Shown here: positions 55,415-64,000 of the stretch, piece after piece
How positions within the stretch are numbered: position 1 is the stretch's first letter
Layout: each line of letters opens with the position of its first letter
Assembly (NCBI RefSeq): GCF_027579695.1
Contig: NC_083575.1
Span: forward strand, 30,917,382 to 30,981,381
Length of the DNA stretch: 64,000 nucleotides
Reading direction: 5' to 3'
From: Neoarius graeffei
Taxonomy: Eukaryota > Chordata > Actinopteri > Siluriformes > Ariidae
The notes under the pieces: model-generated
Databases searched by the model: none
What the model saw: only the letters and a program-made list of their open reading frames with translations
What the model was told of the DNA's origin: nothing
Made by a program: the position numbers and the translations under genes

Positions 55415-55808
55415 ACTGAAGAAGAAGCCTTTATTTGCCACATGCACACTAAAGCACAGTGAAATTCATCCTCTGCATTTAACCCATCTGAAGCAGTGAA
55501 CACACGCGTGCATATACACAAGTGAGCAATGAGCACACACACATACCCAGAGCAGTAGGCAGCTATGCTACAGCGCCTGGGGAGCAGTTGGGGTTAGGTG
55601 CCTTGCTCAAGGGCTCTTCAGCCCAAGGCTGTTAACCTCACTGCGTGTCTTTGAACTGTGAGGGAAACCAGAGCACCCCGAGGAAACCCACACAGACAAG
55701 ATACATGCAAACCCCACACAGAAAGGCCCCCCCCATCAGCCGCTGGGCTCGAACCCCAAACCTTTTTGCTGTGAGGCAATAGTGCTAACCACTACCATGC
55801 CACCTTGT
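55415..55808 (-). mobile_element. Composite SINE (shared head, different tail)
   Basis: The right end has the same tRNA-like head and middle as SINE family A (AACCACTACCATGCC, GGCTCGAACCCC, GAGGAAACCCACACAGACA). The left 250 bp is a different tail (AGTGAAATTCATCCTCTGC, TGCCTTGCTCAAGGGC) also seen alone at 37210-37440. Confidence 0.8.
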
Positions 55809-56068
55809 GCTAACCGCTATTCACAAAAAAGTGCTCTTAAAAAGTGCTCCAATATTGAATGTAACTTTTTTAAATAACATGTAAACATTTATTTGTAACA
55901 TCTTTCTTGCAAAATAAGTGTTTGGAAATCTAGCCCATGGTTGTGTCTACTGACCCAATAATGCAGAAGACAAATAAAATAAACATCCAAGACAAAATGT
56001 ATATTAAAAACATTTGGGTTCTTAAGACCTTTGCCTAGGACTGTATATGTGTAGGTGATGGGGATTAC

Positions 56069-56218
56069 CTGGTAAACTTTGAGCTTCTCTGCGTTGCTGG
56101 CCAGCCACTCCACTAAGTCCCTGGAAAGCACATATCCAGAGCCACATGCAAAGGCTGGATACACAGGACTACTGTATTCCAACTCCTGCCACTTCCCCAC
56201 ACGATCCACAGCCCAGCT
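56069..56218 (-). CDS. b3galnt2: b3galnt2 150-nt coding exon
   Basis: Fifty codons on minus between acceptor CAG (56219-56221) and donor GTAATC (56063-56068). It encodes [32 protein letters not shown] and [14 protein letters not shown]. Vertebrate B3GALNT2 has [20 protein letters not shown], then [15 protein letters not shown] and KWLASN. This is the heart of the GT31 catalytic domain. Phase 0 on both sides. The upstream exon (DDDCY-containing) is not seen up to 64 kb. Confidence 0.92.
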
Positions 56219-56911
56219 CTGACGAAAACTGAACAAGGACATTGCACTTTGAATGTTTCAATTTTCTCTCAATACATTTGCTGCCAAATGCATATATTGA
56301 ACTGTCCAATCTCAAGAACAATCAAATAGCTTTGTAAAACTAAAAGACCTGCTCAACTGGAGTTCAATAATGTAGCAAAACACACACACACACACACACA
56401 CACACCATTGATTAAGTACTATTAGTGAGTGCACTGTAGTGGTTACTATTATATATGAATCATAAGGTGGTTGATTTTAAGTCCCTGCCCCGATTAAGAG
56501 ATCAGTCTAAAAAATGAACACAATCACTCTGTGTAGCACAGAAACAGTTGTTCATTAAATATCAGCAGTTAAGAAAATGCTCTCTATTGTGCTGTTTAAC
56601 AGAAGTATGAAAGATGCTGACTGCAAGAAAAAAGCCTGAGCTAAGCTTCAAGTGAGACAAGAGTGGTTGGCCTGCTAGCCTAGGGGAAGAATACTGGATT
56701 ACTAATAGCTTAATGACTTCACCATTTGTTAACTGTATTTTCTCTGCTGAATCATCATAGTGTAGTGTGACTGGTTTAAATGTAATTTTTTTTGAAGTTC
56801 TATTTTATGCAGCTACTAATTTTAATATTAGAAGTTTTTAGAATAACCTCTTGGGTTAAAATTTGATTTTACATGCAAATTTTGTTTGTAATTATTTAAT
56901 TACTGGCAACT
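56219..56911. other. b3galnt2 intron with (AC)n at 56380-56404
   Basis: A CA-dinucleotide microsatellite is the only defined feature. Confidence 0.55.
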
Positions 56912-57227
56912 AATGGCAAAGGGCATATGATTGAGCATTGACTGTGGGCAGCAAGGAGTCAGGTAGAACTAGCAAGTATCATGTGATAAATTTCACTTGC
57001 GTCTAAATACTGGCATTTTATGTGTGTGTGTGTGTCTTGTGTTCTTGCAGAAAGAAGCCAGTAACTACACAGAGAGAGCGGAGCAACCCAGCGCTGTGTG
57101 CTTGTGCATGTGTGGTCCGAGCAAAATAAAGTCATTGAAAAGTAAACCTGAAATGGAAAATAAAATGCACCTTGATTTCTCAAGCCTGTTTCCCACTTCA
57201 TTTCCCAAGAGCCTTGAGTGTGTTACA
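56912..57227 (+). repeat. Older LTR copy, followed by its own PBS
   Basis: Related to the LTR at 57246-57536 throughout (GAGTCAGGTAGAACTAGCAA against GAGTCAGGTTGAACCAGCAG) and followed by the same CTGGTGCTGAAACCC leader at 57228. Its first bases are eroded. Confidence 0.75.
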
Positions 57228-57245
57228 CTGGTGCTGAAACCCGGG

Positions 57246-57536
57246 TGTGGCAGCGAGGGTGTGGTTGAGCATCAGCTGTGAATGGTGAGGAGTCAGGTTG
57301 AACCAGCAGGTAACATGTGACAAGTTACACCTGTGTCTAATTACTGGCTGTCTTAACGTGCATCACTGTGTGTCTTCCAGATAGCAAGTAATGAGAGAGA
57401 GCGCTGCGGTCCCCAATGCATGTGCGCATGTGTGTGTGCGCGTGTGTTCACTGAAAAGTGAAAGTAAAAAGAAAGCATACATTGAACTGTCGCGCCTGTT
57501 TACAAGTTCCTCATTGCTCCAACATGAATCATTACA
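57246..57536 (+). repeat. 5' LTR of the second Gypsy element
   Basis: TGTGGCAGCGAGGG to ATCATTACA, followed by CTGGTGCTGAAACCC as putative primer site. Confidence 0.8.
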
Positions 57537-57795
57537 CTGGTGCTGAAACCCAAGACTGAGGAACAAAATGCCACCATGAAATCCAAACCGGTCAGAGAAC
57601 TCCTCCAGACACTTGCCAAATGACCTCCAGTGCCAGCAATGACAACTTATTGTGCTGTCCATCGAGCAGGGGCAGCGCTTCTGGGCTCTGCTCGAGGCCC
57701 AGGCAGAGGACTGGCAGGTGTTCCAGAGCTTAGTCCAGTTGGCAGGTGCTCCGGCAGGCACTTCTGCAGCCAGCATGCCCATCTAGCTGGTAAAG

Positions 57796-58290
57796 ATGGG
57801 GCCGCAGTACGACTCCAAAGTCTTTGTGGAGCTGTTCGAGCGGGTTGCGGAGGTGAGCTTGTGGCCAACCTCACAGTGCACAGCCCGCCTTCTACCGCTT
57901 CTGTCAGGGGAAGCCCAGCTCATGGCTCAGCAGCTCCTGGCCACCAGCATGCTGGAGTACCTTGAACTGAAGCAGGCTATCCTGCAGCAGGTTGGCCGCA
58001 ACCCAGAAGAACATCACCAGGGCTTCCATACAGCAAAGTCAGCTGCCCATTTGCATACACGCAACGGCTCCAGAACACCTGCCAATGGTGGCTGCTGGCA
58101 GGTGATTGCAACGTCGAGGACATCACTGATCACGTGACACTGGAGCAGGTCATCACCCAACTGCCAAGCAAGACCTCAATGTGGATCCAGTGTCACCATG
58201 CAGTATCACTGGAGGAAGCAGTCCAACTGGCAGAGGACCACGTGACAGCGCTTCCAGGAGCAGGTGCTCCTGGAGCATATCCCCCCCCGC
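57796..58290 (+). pseudogene. Gag remnant with SCAN-like capsid
   Basis: First frame (57796 to about 58030): FVELFERVAEVSLWP, LLPLLSGEAQLMAQQL, LKQAILQQVGRNPEEH. After a frameshift, the second (58060-58290): WLLAGDCNVEDITDHV, LEQVITQLPSKTSMWIQCHH and SLEEAVQLAEDHV. The Leu/Glu pattern of the last part is that of SCAN-type capsid ends, as in the intact element. Broken by at least one indel. Confidence 0.75.
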
Positions 58291-58690
58291 AGAGATGTGG
58301 GCCAACTCCCCCGATTCCCGTTTCCTGCACTTGTGTCTGTCCTCGTGTCTCTTCACCCCTTTCTCCTTCCACATCTGTGCTCCCGCTAACCCATACTCTC
58401 TTGCTCTCCACAGGTGAACCCATCTATGCCCACCAAAATCAGGAGAAAGTCCAGGCTGGTCTGTCGGTGCAGCAGGAAGGCTGGGATTTCACAGAATCAG
58501 CACTTCCACAAAAGGGCTGGATTCTGATTTACATTCCTGATGTAAAATTGAGCAGTAATGTAAAATTCCCCCAATTGAGCAGGACTCTACTGCATCTCTG
58601 TGAGTATTCAAGGGGGTACAAGGGGGCTTTGGTGGATTCTGTCTGTAATCAGACCTCCAAGCATCAAAGCCTGATTCAATGTTGCTTGAA

Positions 58691-58840
58691 AATGCATGAT
58701 TGGTGAAGGTGAGGTATGTACACGGGGATGTTCACAAATATCTGATAATGCCCATTACTATTCATTTTTGGGGAGAAAAGCATAGTGTGGAGGCAGCAGT
58801 TAGTCCAAGCCAGCTCAGCATCATGATGACACGGAGAGGG
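58691..58840 (+). pseudogene. Protease-region remnant
   Basis: VRYVHGDVHKYLIMPITIHF corresponds to the CCVHGDEKCYSTAEMYIRV part after the protease active site in the intact element. The active-site DTG is not seen. Confidence 0.5.
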
Positions 58841-59059
58841 GGGAGGGCACTACCCCTCCTCACTCTTTGGGAAATCCCTCAGGGGATTTCCCTCTGGAGT
58901 AGATGTGGAACGAGACTCTGAGGCACGCTTTTGACACGTTTGATGGCCACAACCTTTTGATGGCCTAATGTTGCACTTTCCTTTCCATACTTTTCTATTA
59001 TTAAGGATGGGCTATATCAAGTGACACAGGACACTCAGACTAAAGAAGAGATGACACGA

Positions 59060-59276
59060 CTGTTGGTCCTGAAGAGCCGTTGGGAACTTTTATTGCACCC
59101 ATTACCATTACCATCTGGTCATTAAGTACCCCTTCAAAAGAATTGGCATGGATCTTGTTGGACCATTAGATCAATCTGCATGCAGGCATCACTTTGTATT
59201 AGTCATAGTGGATTATGCAATGCAATACCCAGAAGCAGTGCCTCTTAGCAATATCTTTGCACGTTGTGCTATGGAG
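59060..59276 (+). pseudogene. Integrase N-terminal/core fragment
   Basis: RIGMDLVGPL-like GMDLVGPLDQ near 59140 and FVLVIVDYAMQYPEAVPLSN up to the insertion point in an ARCAME sequence, continued at 60337 with HFCIISQVRIPK. The zinc-binding part is mostly lost. Confidence 0.7.
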
Positions 59277-59339
59277 CACTTGCATGTGACGTCACAGCCG
59301 ATCCAGATTGTGACAGACGCCATCTTGTCGGTCAAACGC

Positions 59340-59880
59340 CATATTCCGCCTTCTACTTCTGGTTCTACTTCTGCTTTTACTTCTACCTTTTCTTCTGGAA
59401 AACCCTACTATATACAATTCTACTACAACGGCTGCGGCTACAAGCTCTCCCTACCTGTGCACGTTTTTTATGGTTTTTGTGTGTATTTTTGCGTGTTGTT
59501 CGTCTGTACCGGACTTCAATATCCACTACAACCGTATGGACTTACTGGACATTGGTTTCCAGCAGAAAATGACGGTTTGTAGCGATTTCCATCGCATGCA
59601 CAACATTCCGGACGAGAAAAAACAAAACAAAAAAACATTCCGGACGAGATAGCGAGACCAGCGGGGTCTCCGTGGACTGTTATCGGAAGCAAAGCGAAGG
59701 AGGCAGCGCCGGGATCGGAAGCAAAAGCGAGGCTGCAGAGCCAGCCTGTTGACTAAGCTCAGAAAACAGCCACTCAAACCTCCACTGCTAAGCCTCTATC
59801 TCTCCAACGCCAGATCCATGTAAACAAGACGGACGATTTGGAATTACAGCTGGAATTACCTTATTCTATTCTATAATCGG
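59340..59880 (+). pseudogene. LINE 5' region fragment (start of endonuclease ORF)
   Basis: MDLLDIGFQQKMTVCSDFH, HRMHNIPDE, then after shifts KRRRQRRDRKQKRGC, LRKQPLKPPLLSLYLSNARS. The last motif leads into an APE-type endonuclease in fish LINEs. CATTCCGGACGAGA is duplicated at 59605 and 59637. Broken frames. Confidence 0.55.
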
Positions 59881-59924
59881 CTGGTCAGTGCATCTAGTAT
59901 CAGTACTAGTAATACTTAAGTGAC

Positions 59925-60149
59925 TTACCCATCCAATGAGGATTCTTGTTTACAAGATGCCACATCTGAGTCGCTGACAAATCCTGAATTTCTGTAAAGA
60001 TAACTGTCCAGAGATTTATAAGCATGCAGTGCTTCACCACTGAACAGCGAGGGAAAGTTAATGAGGTAATTATACACGTCTGGGTATTCCACCGCTGGCA
60101 GTTCAAAATCCAGTCGTGAAAACTCCATCCGGTAAGCCATAAGGGTCAC
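59925..60149 (-). pseudogene. Transposon protein fragment (ISL2EU-like)
   Basis: Seventy-four residues with MAYRMEFSRLDFELPAVEYP, FPSLFSGEALHAYKSLDSYL and a terminal SDSDVASCKQ. Same family motif as the minus-strand frame at 47363-47731. Only the N-terminal part remains. Confidence 0.5.
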
Positions 60150-60336
60150 TAATCTGTAGATCGTTTATTTTAGACATATATCTAGTTATCTGTTCATTAG
60201 AAAAATGAGCCGTGTAGTCCGTCGGTTGAAATTGATCCATTCTGTACACGAGTGCAGCAGTATTCAGCGGTATTTTTGACCGACAAGATGGCGGTTGTGT
60301 ACTTTCCAGTCACGTGACTGCAAGATCTCTATGGAG

Positions 60337-60642
60337 GCGCACTTCTGCATTATCTCCCAAGTCAGGATTCCGAAACAAACCCTGGCTGATCAAGGTGTTG
60401 CTTTTATGTGACGTACACTACACAAACTGTATGGATAACTGGGAATTAAATCGATTTGTACCAGGGTTTACCATCCTCAAACGGCTGGGCTTGTCGAACA
60501 GTTTAATCAAACATTTAAAAACATGATTCGTAACTTCATTCATGGGGATGCTAGAAACTGGGATAAGTGGCTCAACCCTCTGTTGCTTGCAGTGCATGAG
60601 ATCCCACAAGCCTCCACCGGGTTTTCCCCATTGGAATTGTTA
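60337..60642 (+). pseudogene. Integrase core continuation
   Basis: VRIPKQTLADQGVAF (second catalytic Asp), then after frameshifts GLVEQFNQTFKNMIRNFI-type sequence near 60490-60540 and WDKWLNPLLLAVHEIPQAST, ending in PLELL at the Tc1 insertion. In the former E position region the sequence LVEQF is seen, so the catalytic Glu may be retained. Confidence 0.65.
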
Positions 60643-62240
60643 CAGTGGGGCAAAAAAGTATTTAGTCAGCCACCAATTGTGCAAGTTCTCCCACTTAAAA
60701 AGATGAGAGAGGCCTGTAATTTTCATCATAGGTACACTTCAACTATGAGAGACAGAATGGGGGAAAGAATCCAGGAAATCACATTGTAGGATTTTTAATG
60801 AATTAATTGGTAAATTCCTCGGTAAAATAAGTATTTGGTCACCTACAAACAAGCAAGATTTCTGGCTCTCACAGACCTGTAACAACTTCTTTAAGAGGCT
60901 CCTCTGTCCTCCACTCGTTACCTGTATTAATGGCACCTGCTTGAACTCGTTATCAGTATAAAAGACACCTGTCCACAACCTCAGTCACACTCCAAACTCC
61001 ACTATGGCCAAGACCAAAGAGCTGTCAAAGGACACCAGAAACAAAATTGTAGACCTGCACCAGGCTGGGAAAACTGAATCTGCAATAGGTAAGCAGCTTG
61101 GTGTGAAGAAATCAACTGTGGGAGCAATTATTAGAAAATGGAAGACATGCAAGACCACTGATAATCTCCCTCGATCTGGGACTCTATGCAGGCTCTCACC
61201 CCGTGGGGTCAAAATGATCACAAGAACGGTGAGCAAAAACCCCAGAACCATACGGGGGGACCTAGTGAATGACCTGCAGAGAGCTGGGACCAAAGTAACA
61301 AAGGCTACCATCAGTAACACACTACGCCGCCAGGGACTCAAATCCTGCAGTGCCAGACGTGTCCCCCTGCTTAAGCCAGTACACGTCCAGGCCTGTCTGA
61401 AGTTTGCTAGAGAGCATTTGGATGATCCAGAAGAGGATTGGGAGAATGTCATATGGTCAGATGAAACCAAAATAGAACTTTTTGGTAAAAACTCAACTTG
61501 TCGTGTTTGGAGGAGAAAGAATGCTGAGTTACATCCAAAGAACACCATACCTACTGTGAAGCATGGGGGTGGAAACATCATGCTTTGGGGCTGTTTTTCT
61601 GCAAAGGGACCAGGACGACTGATCCGTGTAAAGGAAAGAATGAATGGGGCCATGTATCGTGAGATTTTAAGTGAAAACCTCCTTCCATCAGCAAGGGCAT
61701 TGAAGATGAAACATGGCTGGGTCTTTCAGCATGACAATGATCCCAAACACACCACCCGGGCAACAAAGGAGTGGCTTCGTAAGAAGCATTTCAAGGTCCT
61801 GGAGTGGCCTAGCCAGTCTCCAGATCTCAACCCCATAGAAAATCTTTGGAGGGAGCTGAAAGTCCGTGTTGCCCAGCGACAGCCCCAAAACATCACTGCT
61901 CTAGAGGAGATCTGCATGGAGGAATGGGCCAAAATACCAGCAACAGTGTGTGAAAACCTTGTGAAGACTTACAGAAAATGTTTGACCTCTGTCATTGCCA
62001 ACAAAGGGTATATAAAGTATTGAGATGAACTTTTGTTATTGACCAAATACTTATTTTCCACCATAATTTGCAAATAAATTATTTAAAAATCAGACAATGT
62101 TATTTTCTGGATTTTTTTTTTCTCATTTTGTCTCTCATAGTTGAGGTATACCTATAATGAAAATTACAGGCCTCTCTCATCTTTTTAAGTGGGAGAACTT
62201 GCACAATTGGTGACTGACTAAATACTTTTTTGCCCCACTG
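60643..62240 (+). mobile_element. Tc1-like transposon, apparently complete
   Basis: 1598 bp bordered by TA (60641-60642 and 62241-62242). Ends CAGTGGGGCAAAAAAGTATT and inverse. Repeats AAGTATTTRGTCA at 60656 and 60829 and inverted at 62040 and 62215 give the IR/DR layout of fish Tc1-like elements. It splits the integrase gene at ELL/YGH. Confidence 0.95.
61004..62023 (+). CDS. Tc1 transposase, intact open frame
   Basis: 339 residues, the usual length. It would bind the terminal repeats and cut and paste the element at TA. It starts [20 protein letters not shown] with a paired-like HTH ([17 protein letters not shown]), a second DNA-binding part ([13 protein letters not shown]), then [11 protein letters not shown] (first Asp), [28 protein letters not shown] (second Asp) and [10 protein letters not shown] (Glu). 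There are 34 residues between the last two, the DD34E signature. No stop or frameshift. The start is supported by the typical ACTATGGCCAAGAC context and by length. Whether it is active cannot be judged; single residue changes could disable it. Confidence 0.93.
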   Translation: MAKTKELSKDTRNKIVDLHQAGKTESAIGKQLGVKKSTVGAIIRKWKTCKTTDNLPRSGTLCRLSPRGVKMITRTVSKNPRTIRGDLVNDLQRAGTKVTKATISNTLRRQGLKSCSARRVPLLKPVHVQACLKFAREHLDDPEEDWENVIWSDETKIELFGKNSTCRVWRRKNAELHPKNTIPTVKHGGGNIMLWGCFSAKGPGRLIRVKERMNGAMYREILSENLLPSARALKMKHGWVFQHDNDPKHTTRATKEWLRKKHFKVLEWPSQSPDLNPIENLWRELKVRVAQRQPQNITALEEICMEEWAKIPATVCENLVKTYRKCLTSVIANKGYIKY

Positions 62241-62630
62241 TATATGGGCACAACCCCGTGGTGTCTTAGACGTCATTAAGGAAAATTGGAACGAGGGACC
62301 TCCACAAAGCAAAAATGAAATTCAGTATGTTCTTGACCTGAGAGCAAAACTCCTGAGTCACATAACCCAGAAGAATTTGCTACAGGTGCAAAAATGTCAA
62401 TCACACCTGTACAACAGAGGGACACAGCTAAATGAATTTGCACCGGGAGATAAAGTACTCATTTTGCTGCTCACGTCAAGCTCTAAATTATTTGCCAAGT
62501 GGCAAGGTCACATGGCGAATTGGGGAAGTCAACTATGAGGTTAGGTGCATAATGCACTTCAAATATACCACCTCAATGTCCTGAAACTGTGGATAGAGCA
62601 GGTTCCTGTGGGTTCTAGCAATGGTGGTTT
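62241..62630 (+). pseudogene. Integrase C-terminal remnant
   Basis: Continues directly after the Tc1 element: GVLDVIKENWNEGPPQSK, EIQYVLDLRAKLLSH, FAPGDKVLILLLTSSSKLFA and KWQGH, then degraded bases for the final strand. This is the chromodomain-free tail also seen as GQKVLVLLPSSDSKLLA and KWQGPF in the intact element. Confidence 0.75.
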
Positions 62631-63880
62631 CAGAGAGGGAGGAGCCAGAATCTGAGGCAAGTTTAAAAAGCCCAATTCATCCCAGTCCTCTGTGGAGACC
62701 ACCTCTCACTGTCCCAGAGAGCACAGGTTGCCAGAGGAATTCACCATTGTGTTTACGCTTCTACCTGGGTGCACTCACCTCATAGAGCACCACAATGAAA
62801 CTCCTCCAGGGGTGGTGGTACATCGCCACCTGTATCGGCTGCCTGAGCACAAACAAATGTGGTTGGGATGAACTCAAGACTGTGCTCGGCCTGGGGATAA
62901 TCAAAGTCACACAGCAATTAAAGCAGCCCAGTGGTTTTGGTTCCCAAAACCAACAAGTAGGTCCAGTTCGATGTAGACTTTAGAAAGGTCAATGTGGTGT
63001 CTAAATTTGATGCATATCCAATGCCTCTCACTGATGAATTGCTCACTTTTATGTGACACTGGATTTGACTAAAGAATATTGGCAGGTACCCTTAATTCCA
63101 TTATCCTATGAAAAAAAAAATTGCCTTTTCCACTCAGTACAGTTTACAACAATCTGTCACCCTTCCATTTGTGTTATGTGGAGCCCCAGCAACGTGGATG
63201 ACTCATGGACAGAATCCTCACCCATATAGTGCATATGCTGTGACCTAATTGAAGGAGATCCTTATTTACAGTAAAGATTGGCAGCATCATTTACACAGTT
63301 ACAACATCTGAGGGCTGTCCTGAGGTCATTGTGATGCACAGGACTCACAGCAAACCCAAGGAAATGTGCAACTGGGCAAGTGAAAGTACAGTATCAGGGC
63401 TTCCACTTGGGTTATGGGAAGATTTATCCCCAAATTGATAAGACTGCAGCTACTGAGGCCTGCCCAAGACCAAAAAGGGGGTGAGGCAGTTCTTAGGGCT
63501 GGCTATCACAAAAGGTTTGTACCTAATTTTCAGATCTCACCAGCCCACTGACTGACCTCACTAAAAAGGGGGCACCAGATCTGGTTCAATGGATGGAGTT
63601 GTGCGAATGGGTTTTTGACCAGGATAAAGTGAATTTGTGTGGTGGCCTGCTGTTGCATTCACCTGACTTTTCTCTCCCTTTTGTCTTGCAGATCCTGCTG
63701 GGACGCCCTTTCACACTCTGTTCCGACCATGCCCCACTCCAGTGGCTCCACCGCGTGAAGGATGCCACCAAGTTAAGGTGGTCCACAGGCTGGGGGTGCA
63801 GATGATGGTGGCGGATTACCTATTCCGCGCGGGGGTGGGAGTCAGCTGCTGGCTAGATAGCTCCTAGGCCTGAGCCGGGC
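62631..63880 (+). pseudogene. Reverse transcriptase and RNase H remnant
   Basis: VDFRKVNVVSKFDAYPMPL near 62970, VTLPFVLCGAPATW near 63160, PKLIRLQLL near 63430, SPDFSLPF near 63660, directly joined to LLGRPFTLCSDHAPLQWLHR near 63690. The part of RNase H with its first acidic residues is deleted at that join. Many stops and shifts. Confidence 0.75.
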
Positions 63881-63891
63881 AGTGGGGGTAT

Positions 63892-64000
63892 GTGGCAGCA
63901 GAGGTGTGATTGAGCGCTGGCTGTAGGCGGAGAAGAGTCAGGTAGAACCAGCAGGTAACGTGAGGAGTTTCACCTGGGTCTTACTGCTGCCATTTTATTT
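63892..64000 (+). repeat. Start of the 3' LTR, cut by the window end
   Basis: TGTGGCAGCAGAGGTGTGAT matches the start of the LTR at 57246. Preceded by GCAGTGGGGG as polypurine tract. Confidence 0.8.

Larger units (their letters stand above)
59277..60328. mobile_element. THAP/ISL2EU-like element with a LINE 5' fragment inside
   Basis: Left end CACTTGCATGTGACGTCAC with CGCCATCTTGTCGGTC; right end GACCGACAAGATGGCG with GTCACGTGACTGCAAG. CTATGGAG stands at 59269-59276 and 60329-60336, an apparent 8-bp duplication within the integrase gene. The minus-strand frame 59925-60149 has LDFELPAVEYPDVYNYL and AYKSLDSYLY, sharing a motif with 47363-47731. Confidence 0.65.
57246..64000 (+). mobile_element. 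Second Gmr1-order Gypsy element, decayed, runs off the window
   Basis: LTR at 57246-57536, leader CTGGTGCTGAAACCC, gag remnant 57796-58290, protease remnant near 58700-58830, integrase at about 59080-59276, 60329-60642 and 62241-62630, then RT and RNase H at 62960-63850, and a 3' LTR beginning TGTGGCAGCAGAGG at 63892. Integrase again precedes RT. It is interrupted by a THAP/ISL2EU-like element and by a Tc1 element. Confidence 0.85.

Noticed and set aside
60985..61932. Minus-strand frames over the Tc1 transposase
   Set aside because: Shadows of the intact 339-residue plus-strand transposase.

Overview
The window is vertebrate nuclear DNA, almost certainly from a ray-finned fish (teleost). Two ordinary spliced genes, both on the minus strand, are recognisable by exon-level similarity with GT/AG splice sites and consistent phases. 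Almost everything else is layered transposable elements typical of teleosts: Tc1-like transposons, L2, RTE and other LINEs, a Penelope-like element, two Gypsy-type LTR elements, tRNA-derived SINEs, MITEs and THAP/ISL2EU-like elements. No order or species is asserted.

Host genes. Four exons of a cacul1-like gene (CDK2-associated cullin domain 1) lie at 992-1515 and 14448-14574, separated by a 12.9 kb intron filled with repeats. The last three coding exons of b3galnt2 (beta-1,3-N-acetylgalactosaminyltransferase 2) lie at 40199-40339, 44972-45028 and 56069-56218. Its earlier exons must lie beyond 64 kb, so the elements at 57-64 kb are probably intronic.

Layout. 0-15 kb: LINE 3' end, cacul1 exons, SINEs, a head-to-head Penelope-like dimer inside an older DNA transposon, Tc1 fossils and a reverse-oriented LINE nested in one of them. 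15-40 kb: L2 and Tc1 remnants, an almost complete Tc1 copy (17.6-19.2 kb), a SINE cluster, an RTE LINE inside a palindromic MITE, a roughly 3 kb imperfect palindrome (25.4-28.5 kb), a LINE 3' UTR with a minisatellite, an L2 copy and an endogenous-retrovirus-like pol relic. 40-48 kb: b3galnt2 exons, a four-layer nest at 41.2-44.8 kb and a THAP/ISL2EU-like cluster. 48-54 kb: a nearly intact LTR retrotransposon. 55-64 kb: MITEs, a chimeric SINE, the b3galnt2 exon, and a decayed second LTR element carrying a THAP/ISL2EU-like insertion and an intact Tc1 transposon.

Most notable. The 48-54 kb element has the order gag-protease-integrase-reverse transcriptase-RNase H. This is the Gmr1-type arrangement, with integrase before RT, unusual for Ty3/Gypsy. 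Its capsid looks like a SCAN domain, it has 712-bp LTRs with one visible difference, a 5-bp target duplication, and a single in-frame TGA in integrase. The decayed element at 57-64 kb has the same order. Target-site duplications and empty sites let many insertions be ordered in time.
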